Positions 54,608 to 64,000 of a stretch of 64,000 bases of DNA are shown in pieces. The notes beneath the pieces were generated by a model, which had not been told where the DNA came from, ran no database searches, and saw only the letters and a program-made list of their open reading frames with translations. Origin of the DNA: Dactylorhiza incarnata. Lineage: Eukaryota > Streptophyta > Magnoliopsida > Asparagales > Orchidaceae. Each line of letters begins with the position of its first letter. Within the stretch, counting starts at the first letter, position 1. The stretch lies in NCBI GenBank assembly GCA_033032865.1, contig JAWHQI010000028.1, positions 3,553,001 to 3,617,000 on the forward strand, in the 5' to 3' direction. A program made the position numbers and the translations under genes.

Positions 54608-57000
54608 TGTAACATCCCGATTTTTATTGGGTCCCTAGACCCCAGTGGACCCAATAAAAGTAACCCCAAAGGACAAAACGTGATCCGAATAGGGGATAAT
54701 GCGCTAGGAAACTCCAAATCAACTTATGTCAGTTCCGTTAGACTCGTATGACCAATACGAGCGCAACGAAATTCATTCCATCCCGATCTGAGGTCGTTTA
54801 GAGAAAACGACCATTTTGAGTATCGTAGCGCGTCACAACCACACTATTGTGGAATAGTGACCAAACGTACTCTGATTTGACTTCTGTCAGTTCCGTTAGA
54901 CTCATATGACCAATACGAGCGCAACAGAATTCGTTCCATCCCGATCCGAGGTCGTTTAGAGAAAACGACCGTTTTGAGTATAGTAGCGCGTCACAACCAC
55001 ATTATTGTGGAATAGTGACCATACATACTCTGATTTGGCTTCCATCAGTTCTGTTAGACTCGTATGACCAATACGAGTACAACGGAATTTGTTCCACCCC
55101 GATCCGATGTCGTTTAGGGAAAACGACCATTTTGAGTATCGTAGCGCGTCACAACCACGCTATTGTGGAATAGTGACCATACATACTCTGATTTGACTTC
55201 TGTCAGTTTCGTTAGACTCGTATGACCAATACGAGCGCAACAGAATTCGTTCCATCCCGATCCGAGGTCGTTTAGAGAAAACGACCATTTTGAGTATCGT
55301 AGCGCGTCGCAACCACATTATTGTAAATTAGTGACCAGACGTACTCTGAATCGACTCCCATCAGTTCCGTTAGACTCATATGATCCATACGATTGCCACG
55401 GAACTCGTTGCACTCCAATCCGAGGTCATATGAGAAATATGTCCATTTTAGGTTTTGTAGACCGCCACGGCATAACGTACGAAATACGGAGCACATGAAC
55501 TCGGAATCGACTGCAGTAAGTCTTAGTGGACCCCTCGGACCTTGACCTACACGAGCAACCCTAATGGGGAAATCACACTCACCCCCTCACTATAAGGGGA
55601 GGGCTGCCCATGAGTGGGCAGCCCACCCTAGGGTAGTGGAGGGGAGGGGGGGGGGGGGAGAAAATATCTCCCCCACCCACCCTCCCTTTAGTCCCACATC
55701 GGGAATAAAGGGAGGGAGTCCCCCGTCCTCCCCTATAAAAGGGATCCCCCTGCTGAGTACACCTCCCCAGCCACCTCCCCCCTCCCTGCCCGAGCACCAC
55801 CCTGTTGGAGAAGCCCTCCCCGAGTCTCCACCGCTGCCTCCTCCATGGTCGGGCAACCTTCTTCCTCCCGAGCCCCCCCTCCCATTTAGGTGGACATCTT
55901 CCACATCCCCCTTCCTACTCCCTGGAGGCACGCCGGCCGCCCTCCCGTCGCCGGAGCGCCGCCAGCGCCACCCGAGCCTTGCCCAGGCTCGGGTGGAGGC
56001 TGGGCCGTGAAAGCCGCACCCCCAGCACCGGTGGTGGCGCTGGGGGAGTAGGTCCCCACCCGGGGACCTCAGATCCAATGAGGGAAGGCGGAAGGGTCGG
56101 CAGAGAACGCATCTCCGGCGGCACCCATGCCTTTTACCCCTTCCCCGTGCTTCATAATGCGATTCGGCAGCCACCCCCGGTGGCGCCTGGCCGCCAAACC
56201 ACCCCCATGCAAGCCGCGCCACCCCCCCCCCCCCCCCCCCCCCCCGTCTCTCTTTTTCCCTTATTCTGACGGTGGCCGGCGGTGCTAGGCCGCCGGACCA
56301 CCACCGGAGTGGTCGAAGTCCACCGACGAGCCGACCGGGGCGGCTCCGACGCCTGTGGGCTGCTGCCCGACGGCAGTAGTGGTCGCCACCCGCGACAACC
56401 CCATTTTAAACGGGGGCCGTCCAATCTCCACGATGAGATCGGACGACCCCTATTATCTCCTCCCCCCCGCCTGAAGCTGTGTGGCCCCACAGCGAATCAG
56501 CTGCAGATCCGCTGTAGGGGCCGTAGAAGCGAGCATAGTTCGGCGCCCTGGCTTCCAGCCCAACTCTCTATCCGCACGCCACTACCCTTTCCCCATGTTG
56601 ATTTTTCTGAGATCAAACTAAGTCTTTACGAAAAAAATCTCCAACATGAAAAATGTTCCCCACCCAACGGGGCACCTCCAGTAAATTTTTGAGAATTTTA
56701 GGTTGGGTTTTGCTATTTTTAAATGCCTTTACATGGTTTTAATAAAGGAATTAAATGCCCAAATGACTTTGGAAAATTGCTAAAAAAATTATAGGCTCAA
56801 ATTTAGGATATTTTACAAGTGCTACCAAAATTTGGAATTTTTATCAATCCTTTTGATAATTTTAAAAGCCTAAATAAGATTTCTTCGAGCGAAATAACGC
56901 CCTAAAATGAACGGAAATATTTGGGAAAAACTGGTGGGCCCACGACGCGTTATCTTTGCTATATAGTAAAATTGTGCGAGTCGATTAAAGATAAATGGTA
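54608..57000 (+). repeat. LTR-like sequence starting TGTAACATCCCG
   Basis: TGTAACATCCC is a common start of long LTRs of chromovirus (Tekay/Del-type) gypsy elements. The same start recurs at 59877. Here it is followed by a 158-bp tandem array, then 'cccctataaaagggat' (TATA box near 55734) and a C-rich leader. The downstream end is not found and is set only roughly. There are poly-G (55646-55658) and poly-C (56222-56245) runs. The Gly/Pro-rich frames of 148-210 residues on either strand here are compositional. Confidence 0.5.
54700..55520. repeat. 158-bp tandem array, about five copies
   Basis: The marker 'agttccgtta' or a variant occurs at 54731, 54889, 55047, 55205 and 55363, an exact 158-bp spacing. 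Each unit includes 'ttagactcgtatgaccaata', 'gaggtcgtttagagaaaacg' and 'gtagcgcgtcacaaccac'. The last copy is more diverged. A period of 158 bp is close to one nucleosome repeat, common in plant satellites. Confidence 0.95.
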
Positions 57001-57288
57001 AACCCACCAATTACGGCGAGAAATCGACAAAGTTAAAAACATCGAAACACACGATCGGGTCACGATCGCGAGACGATATTTCGAATCAATAACAACATGA
57101 TAATTATGAACTTAAAGCACACAGTAATAAGAAGTCTCATGAAATATGAGCCAACCCCGAACTATAACCAAGATAAACAGGCTCCTATGAACGGAGAAAG
57201 GACAGAATTTCCTCCTAAGAATGGAGATGACACTGAAGCCTCCTGATATGGAGTGATTGGACTACTAACCCTCTTATTTATTTATGTT

Positions 57289-57530
57289 CTCCAGTCTCGT
57301 ACTGGTCCTACATTTACTATTTGCAATTGTTCCTTTTAATACTCCAGTATCGCACTGGTCATTTAGTTATTGCTTTCTGTTCATTCTTTTCAATACTCCA
57401 GTCTCGCACTGGTCAGTTGATTATTGTTTCTGTTTATTCCTTTCGATACTCCAATCTCGCACTGGTCAGTTGATTATTGTTTTCTGTTCATTCCTTTCGA
57501 TACTACAGTCTCGTACTGGTTCAGTTAATT
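57289..57530. repeat. 53/54-bp minisatellite, five copies
   Basis: The motif 'actcca(g/a)t(c/a)tcg(c/t)actggt' recurs at about 57289, 57342, 57396, 57449 and 57503. The spacer is rich in 'tattgtttctgttcattcc'. Two frames across it are repeats only. Confidence 0.9.
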
Positions 57531-57889
57531 CGGCCCTTGCCTTTGGCCTTCTTTTCTGTTAAGTGCTTTATTACTCAGCTTAGGAGTTTATGTTGCACTA
57601 TATTGTTGAGGCCGAAAATGCGCCTCCACGATCGCTGCTTGAAAAGCAAGGAAAATGAGGGGTTGTAAGCTATCAGTTACTATCCGACTTGATGATTTAA
57701 GTTGATTAGACTGCTGGCAGCAGTCAAGGCCAGAATTTGCCCGTCACGGAGAATGCCACTCTTGTGACGGGCTTTCCTTTGATTAAGGTGAAACGGTTAC
57801 ATCGGGTTACAGATGAAGTCGGCCAGACAGACAAGTCACAAGACAGTTCGCTTGAGACCGCAGCTCAGACAAGCGAGCTCCTAGATTCG

Positions 57890-58250
57890 AGTGTGCGTGT
57901 CTTGGGAACGTCGCCGCCCCCTATTTATAGGCTCGGGGGCATGCCCTAACGACAGGGATAAAATAACCGCCTGCCCGGATACAGGAGAATCGGGCAGGGG
58001 GTGACGGGATACAGAAAGGAGAAAGAAACAAGTCGCGAGAAGCCGCGCGACTTGGCGACTTGGGCTTCCGACGTGCATTGGCCGAAGTTGACATGCGCTG
58101 CGATCAAGGTTACGATGCAGCCTGGGCGACCTCTGACCTGAGGCCGCGACTTGCCTTCTGGACTTGAGCCTTGGCAGTCTTCAATCATGGGAGACGGTCT
58201 GGATATTGTTAGACCGCCCGGTTTATTCAGGCTGGACCGAGAGACCTGCT
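57890..58250. other. LTR-like leader with TATA box before gene C
   Basis: 'ccccctatttataggctcgg' near 57915 is a TATA-type box followed by GC-rich leader DNA. It may be an LTR or a promoter for the downstream ORF. No ends were found. Confidence 0.3.
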
Positions 58251-58451
58251 AGTTCTAGAGCTGGACGACTTGATGCAGCAAACCGTCCGGTCTGAGAAAG
58301 GTATTGTCCGGGAAGCGGTCTTCTGGGTAAACAATCCCCATCTCGAGGAAATTTCGAAAATATTAGTTCTAGCCGCAGACCGCGCCCGGCTTGTTCTGAA
58401 GCTTATAAAAAACCCTGAGGGTCCTTCATTCTGCATACTTTCTTTGAAATT

Positions 58452-59876
58452 ATGGGGAGCTACTCGCCAACTGTGGTTAGGCTTTTTCAAGTCGGCAATC
58501 TTTTGATCAGAATGAACTTCCTTGACCATTTCCAAGTCCGCGTGGACAAGAGTGGAGACCGAAAACAGGAGGAGGACCGAAAAAAGAGAGACCGGAAGAA
58601 AAGTCATCGGTCTGGGAAACCCGCAGTGGTTAGCCCGAAACCCTCTGTGTATCTGATGCCCCCGAAGGTGCCTGAAGAGACCGAAGCGGACAGTTCTAAA
58701 CCACTGAATGATCCACCAGTACCTTCCGATAAGATGGATTCTGAAGCCATTTTGCTGAAGGCCGGAGAATCTGCTCCTTTTGATAAGGCGGGCTCGAGCA
58801 ATGCAACACCAAAAGCGGAGAAGACGCGTCCTTTGATATCGACGTTACCCCTTCTGGGAACCCCCTTCTCATGATACGTGAGGGGGAAGAAGGGGTGGTC
58901 AATTCTCCCAAATCGGACGGGTTGACCACTCCTTTGGTGGTGTTGGATGACAACTCCACCCCCTCTCCCTCAGCGAAGCCGGAGATGGGTAAGAAGAAAA
59001 GGAAGAGAGCCGAGACAGCGACGGAGCGGATAGCGAAGAAGGTCCGTAAGATGAGGGCCAAGAGCAAAGAACTCTACAAGAAACCGACAGAGGCCTACCT
59101 CCAGACCAACCCGCGCATGAAGGAAGAGATTGAAGAGCCGGTCACCCCTTTTGCCAAACCAGACGGTTTAACTCTGGATTCCGTGGATAGTACGACCCTT
59201 AGCAATATTTTGAACATTATCGATGACCTCCAGAGGAGGGACAAACTTCTTGATAGCCCTGTGACCTCAAATCGTGCAGACCCTCCTAGCGAGGAAGCGG
59301 ATAAACCCGAAGAGTCCGCACCAAAAGAAGATGACCCGACGATGACCGGTCTGCGCTTGATGCAAGTGAAGGCGGAGGAGAGGAGACGGGCTCTGGACAA
59401 GCCGCATCCACCAAATCCTTTTGCACCAGGTAAGCGCGATGCGGGCTGTAACCATATCTGCTTCTTCATTCCGCGACCTCGAAAGAACGCTTTGCTATTG
59501 AACCCGCTTCCAGGTTATTTTCCATCTGCGACTCAAATTTCTGCAATCAAGAGAAGGCAAAATGAGTGGTTTTGTAAAGAGCTGCGCCGCAGGATGGACC
59601 CTGAACAATCGCGATGGCCTGTGTACCCAGGCACTTTATCTTGTAATATTCTGTCGTGTTGTTCGCTTTCAGTTGTGCTAACCGCACCCCCTTTTTTTTG
59701 CAGACAAACCGGAAGAAGCAGTGAGGTCGGGCGACCTCATATCTAGCCTGCCTCCGCTGTCTCAGTCGCCGAGCCTTGCACAGAGCTCAAACTCTGGGCC
59801 GGAGGAGTTGGCCAACCTTCAACGCCTTCTTGGTGATTTAGAAGGAAAGGTGAGGGAGATTGAAAGTGTAACATCC
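58452..59876 (+). pseudogene. Spliced retroelement-associated ORF (gene C), interrupted
   Basis: Plus-strand frames at 58452-58830 and 58830-59428 are one Lys/Glu/Ser-rich protein separated by a frameshift near 58820. An intron fits at 59429-59512 (CACCAG/GTAAGC ... CTTCCAG/GTTATT) and joins NPFAPG to YFPSATQISAIKRRQ. A second intron ends at TTTTTTTTGCAG (59702), with a GT donor at about 59643 or a GC donor near 59629. The last exon encodes a coiled coil (ELANLQRLLGDLEGKVREIES). The reading is cut at 59877 by a TGTAACATCCC LTR start. Style and composition recall antisense ORFs A and B, but no domain is certain. It may belong to another Tat-like element. Confidence 0.5.
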
Positions 59877-60562
59877 CAATTTTGAATTTCTAGGCCCCTT
59901 CGTGATTAATTGAACCACTAGTGTCTTGTGGGCTTCATTGACACCCAAATGGTGGGTTGACACCCTATTGGGTGTTGTTGACCCAATAAGTCACTCAATT
60001 CACCCACCGGGCTACATGGAAAATTTCTGACTTATGCACACTATAGACCCCCTAGGTGTATGAATTGACCTGCTAGGTCTTAGTAAGGACAAATAATACC
60101 TAAAAGTGCACAAATACTCTAAACGAATCAAATTGACCCATTATGACGCAAACTCGTCAATTTGATCAACATGAATCGCACAAAATTCAATTACCCTAAT
60201 TAGTATAGACACACACCAACTTATCCGACTTGATCTGAATTCAGAGAAGATTGATAACCGATCCTTCAGAAATTTGTCATGCTGGAGAAGAAAATTCGTC
60301 GAACTGAGAGCTAAGTTCGTCGAACTAAATTAACTCGTTGAACCCAAGCTGAGTTCGACGAACTGAAAGCTGGAGTTCGTCGAACTGAATTAATTTGTCG
60401 AACACAAAGCTGAGTTCGTCGAACTGAAAGCTGAGTTCGTCGAACTGAAAGCTAAGTTTGTCGAACTGAATTAACTCGTTGAACCCAAGCTGAGTTCGAC
60501 GAACTGAAAGCTGGAGTTCGTCGAACTGAATTAATTCGTCAAACACAAAGCTGAGTTCATCG
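59877..60562 (+). repeat. Truncated LTR starting TGTAACATCCCA
   Basis: TGTAACATCCCAATTTTG.. cuts into gene C at 59877. It includes short repeats of 'acaccca..tggtgggttgacaccc' near 59940-59970 and the palindrome cluster at 60297-60562. It is itself cut at 60563 by the S3 Sirevirus LTR. Confidence 0.55.
60297..60562. repeat. GTTCGTCGAAC palindrome array with 141-bp higher-order period
   Basis: Exact GTTCGTCGAAC at 60315, 60375, 60414, 60435 and 60516, with many one- or two-base variants between them (GTTCGACGAAC, TTTGTCGAAC, TCGTTGAAC). A larger unit repeats with 141-bp spacing ('taactcgttgaacccaagct' at 60331 and 60472). The same core is found in the S1 Sirevirus LTR at 36460-36653. Confidence 0.9.
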
Positions 60563-61684
60563 TGTTGGATCGGTAGGCGCCCTTAGAGGGGGGGGGGGGG
60601 GGTGAATAAGGGTTTTCAAAACTTTAGTGATATTTTAAAAACTTTGTAATAATGCAAGATTAAGACAATAGAAAGTCAAGTAAAACAATTGAAATAAAGT
60701 AGAGACATGCTTTATTGATATCAAATAAGGTTTTACAAAAGTTGACTTCTATGACGCTAGAAATCGGTGGCGATGAATAGTAAACTCTTTTTGTTTTCTA
60801 TCCCGACTCGCATCCCCACGAACCGGTGGCCCTAGCCTATCCTCCACGGATTCGGCCTTAAGCCGCTCTAGCCAACCCTTCCCCGGATGTGGCCTCGAGC
60901 ACCCCCTAGACCTAGCCTAGATCTAGTCGCCAACACGAGGCGAGTTTCCCCCTAAGTCCTACCCAGACCTAGTCGCCAACACGAGGCGATTTCACTAACC
61001 GTTTACCAGAATAATATAAAATGAAAATAAATAAAAACTCCCTTCTGAAGTCGGAGGCGAAGATCCGCTGTAGAATAAGCGTTGTAGAAGCGGACTTCGT
61101 TTGGATCCGGCATGATGAGATTCTCCTTCAGAAGTTTGCAGAACTTTGGTAGGACATCAACTTTTCAGCCAAGATAGCCTCTGGAATTCTCGCACTCTAT
61201 CTCTCTTTGATATCTCTCTGATGTGTGTCTAAAATGAGAGGAGAGGATTCCTTTATATATCCTCAGCACTAGCGCCTGCGCTAGCGCTACCGCCGGCGCT
61301 ATCCCATATTAGGACACATTTTGCACGGCAGAATCTTCAATCTGAGGAAATAATTCCCCCTTGCCAACTGTGTTCCTCGCTATCGCCTGCACTATCGGAT
61401 ATCGCCTGGCGCTATCTCCTTCTATAAGTTCTCCCGGCAATTTCGCTTAGAGCCAATATTTCGTCGAACAGGAATTCATCGAACGTCGCCAGCGCCTGCG
61501 CTAGTACTACCGCCAGCGCTAGTAGATGTATTGGATTTGTTGGCTCAACTTTGGTGGCAACCTTCTTATGTAATCCTTGAGTCATGTGGACTTTGTTATC
61601 CTGCACACATAAACACACAAGATCAAATACACATGGGATTTGTTATTCTCAAACCTATGAGATGCGGAAGACCATGTGCCAACA
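60563..61684 (-). repeat. 3' LTR of Sirevirus S3, 1122 bp
   Basis: On the minus strand it starts TGTTGGCACATGG and ends ..GATCCAACA, with a poly-G run (60588-60602, plus strand) where S2 has six G. TATATAAAGG lies near 61259-61250 (minus). Upstream of it (61262-61510) are AGCGCCTGCGCTAGCGCT- and CGCCGGCGCT-type palindromes and a TTCGTCGAAC at 61461. Confidence 0.85.
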
Positions 61685-63835
61685 AACTCCCCCTTTTGAT
61701 AATAACAAATCCATTAATGATAAATCAGAGCATTAATATATAAGCATGAAGAACCACACTTGTGTGTGTGAGAGAGTGATGACTTAGGATAATTTTAGCA
61801 TTTAGCATTTAGAATTGCTCCCCCTAAATACATGCTCCCCCTAAGTGAATGTTCTCATAATATGTAAGCTATCATCTTAATTAAGCATTATAGTTTGATA
61901 GCAGATTAATATTTATCATGTTAGTTCTCCCCCTTTTGTTATTAGCAAAAGCGGGTAAGGAGACATCACTAAAAAGTTGATAATAAGATAAAGGCATGAT
62001 CGAGCTTGTAGAGAATGAAATGAGAAGGAGTTTTAGAATTATTTTCATCACAATATTGTCATAAATCAGAGTTTGTAGCATAACCAAATAGAAGGCAAAT
62101 GTAAAGTTGCGGAAGACTTAGAAAAATACAAGCAAACATCTTTTGTAAGACATGATAATTAAAAATATGAGTTTAATTTTATAAAGAAGGTGTTTTGTAA
62201 ACATTTTAAAATCAGTAATAAATTAACCAAGCATGAAATAATGATATCAGAAAGATAGTACTACAATGTTATGTTAATTCATAGTTTCAAAACATACTAA
62301 ACATTGTAGAAAGCATGCTAGGTTATCTAGTGCATTTCATAAGTAAAGAATAGTATAGAATTAGCATTAGGATCCAATACTCATGAGAAGAAGTGTTATG
62401 GAGGATAATGATGTGCACATAAGTGTATTTTGAGTAGAGTGAACGAATATTTTAATCAAAAATACAAGTAATATATAAAGTAAGAGCACAATAAAATACA
62501 AATGATTTTACTTCCACAAACTTTAATGCACAAAAAAAAATGTACAACAACCAAGGTGCTTTGCACACACAATGCTCATTAAGACTTATCAGGGTGCAAA
62601 GTAGTGCTTGGGGGATCACATAATTTTATTCTTCAATATTGATTTTTTTTTGTGATCCGGTGTACTTAAGAATAAGTGGTTTTTATTTTGAAAGAAAGTT
62701 ATGGTTTGCACAAGATACTTTATTATTCTTTCCAAGGTGCTCAACCTCACAACGCTTATTAAGACTTATCAGGAGGTTCAAGTAGTGCTTGGTGGAGTTA
62801 TCTTTGTCACTTTATTTTATGATTTTGTTTTGTACAAAGTTCTCCGAATACACTTGTTTTGCAAACCAATATATTTTATGAAATCATAACCACTTTTCTT
62901 AACTTTAAAAGTGCAAATAAAAGTAGTGTAGGTAAGTTACTTGTGCAATTTTAATTTATTGTACTAATACACAACATACACAAGCATTCTTAGATTAAAC
63001 ACAAATGTAGACAATGCCAAAATAAGTTAGTGAATAAAGATCATTATCAAACATAAAACATTTACTCATACTTAGAGGCATGCTACGCATAGTTCTACAC
63101 AACTTTCAATATAATTGATGCACATGGTAATAGATATATCAAAGCATGATGAAAACAATGTTCAAAGAGTTTGAAAAAATAAAGTGCAACATTATAGAAG
63201 TTCTAAGGAATAGATTAAATCATGCTTGATTCTCTTACGAAAATTCATACAATTTTGTTTTTAGAGTTTCAGTGTTTTATATTTTTGTATTTGAATTTAT
63301 TTTTCAAAAAGACATAAACTTTAAACAAAAAGCAAGACATTTTTTTTTGTAATTTGGATTTTGTAAAAATAATAGACTTTAAACAAAACATACATTGTTT
63401 TTGTAGTTTTAGCTTTTGTATTTTTGTATTTGATTTTTCAAAAATAAACTTTAAACAAAACATAATTTTTTTGTAATTTTAACTTTTGTATTTTTGTATT
63501 TGATTTTTTCAAAAATAAAATAGAATCAGAAGTGTAAAAACAAATAGTACATATAGATTAATATATTTTTAGGAATTTTTCAAAATTTTAAAAATACATA
63601 AAAACACATAAGTACGCTAGCGCCGGCGTTAGCGCTAGCGCGGGAAACAATACACAATTGTTCATGATTTTGAAATTTTTGATTGTTGATCTTGATTAAG
63701 TGTCCCAATAGTAGTTTCATGCTGAAATCTCAGATTTTTAGGAGATGTTTTCGATGGTTAAAACATGCAAAAATTGTGTTTTGTGAATGCGTTTTAACTC
63801 GAAAGATCTAGGACACCTAACTCAAGTCTTAATAA
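61685..63835 (-). other. S3 3' non-coding region with multiple polypurine tracts
   Basis: AT-rich, with no domain in any frame. GGGGGAG motifs (minus strand) occur at 61688-61697, 61818-61825, 61835-61842 and 61926-61936. An isolated palindromic block 'gctagcgccggcgttagcgc' at about 63617-63637 echoes the LTR motifs. In many Sireviruses an envelope-like ORF occupies this place; I see none here. Confidence 0.6.
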
Positions 63836-64000
63836 TCAAAATCTTGCATCGGGAAGAGGTTTAGTAAATATGTCAGCGAGTTGAGAGTCCGTGCCAATGA
63901 AGCTTACTTTTACATGCTCGCTCTTAATGTGATCCCTAATGAAATGATGACGAACATCGATGTGTTTGGATCTAGAGTGGTGTACGGGATTATATGTGAG
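63836..64000 (-). CDS. S3 pol C-terminus (RNase H), partial
   Basis: The minus-strand frame is open from the window edge to TGA at 63838-63836. It carries the last part of copia RNase [19 protein letters not shown], then [16 protein letters not shown], the standard terminal signature of copia pol. There is no break in the visible part. Copia RNase H removes the RNA strand during reverse transcription. Confidence 0.9.
   Translation of the reverse strand, partial: LTYNPVHHSRSKHIDVRHHFIRDHIKSEHVKVSFIGTDSQLADIFTKPLPDARF

Larger units (their letters stand above)
60563..64000 (-). mobile_element. Sirevirus element S3, 3' part (runs off the window)
   Basis: On the minus strand: end of pol (64000-63836), a long AT-rich non-coding region (63835-61685) with repeated purine tracts, and the 3' LTR (61684-60563). 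It is the same family as S2. The rest lies beyond the window. Confidence 0.85.

Noticed and set aside
55590..56222. 210-aa Gly/Arg-rich ORF and overlapping Pro-rich plus-strand ORFs
   Set aside because: They lie in GC-rich LTR-like DNA with homopolymer runs, have no domain, and are open on both strands because of composition.
1..64000. tRNA, rRNA or snRNA genes
   Set aside because: I looked for tRNA-like clover patterns and conserved rRNA blocks and saw none; the tRNA-like strings found are primer-binding sites.

Overview
The window is nuclear DNA of a flowering plant, most likely a eudicot. This rests on the AT-rich intergenic sequence, a spliced PHD-finger gene of a plant-only family with plant-type GT-AG introns, Sirevirus-type Ty1/copia and Tat-type Ty3/gypsy retrotransposons, plant SINEs with (CAA)n/(TTG)n tails, and Tourist- and Mutator-like DNA elements. 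The species cannot be named from the sequence alone.

Only one intact host gene is visible: a five-exon gene on the minus strand (28168-32370) predicted to encode a 698-residue protein of the MMD1/MS1-related family typified by Arabidopsis At1g33420. All introns are GT-AG, the reading frame is continuous, and the length matches the family. Everything else supported here is mobile DNA or its debris, much of it nested.

Layout. 1-8900: AT-rich spacer with a Tourist-like MITE (3473-3692), a Mutator-like element that carries a captured exon-like fragment (4842-5977), and a large inverted-repeat element with a 5-bp target duplication (6287-6727). 9146-11332: a complete non-autonomous LTR element (minus strand) with a SINE inside it. 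12150-16020: a decayed gypsy element whose left LTR took two SINE insertions, one of them with a 5' snap-back inversion. 18972-25527: a decayed copia element with a tandem duplication of its RT segment and a 1.58-kb foreign insertion. 25528-28167: spacer. 28168-32370: the PHD gene. 33584-53427: a dense nest of two related Tat elements and two Sireviruses. 54608-60562: chromovirus-like LTR sequence with tandem repeats, and a spliced retroelement-associated ORF that is now broken. 60563-64000: the 3' end of another Sirevirus.

The most interesting signals: (1) a Tat integrase split at its zinc-finger codon pair, with the two halves 8.5 kb apart on opposite strands, and LTR similarity showing that both belong to one element, which implies an inversion; one breakpoint made an in-frame Sirevirus-gag/Tat-integrase fusion ORF. 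(2) Spliced antisense ORFs between pol and the 3' LTR of that Tat element, one intact across two introns. (3) Clusters of short GC-rich palindromes in Sirevirus LTRs upstream of TATA boxes; the core GTTCGTCGAAC also occurs in an unrelated LTR. (4) Several young tandem arrays (97, 138, 158, 141 and 53-54 bp periods) born inside LTR retrotransposons. Interpretations are by eye; no searches were run.
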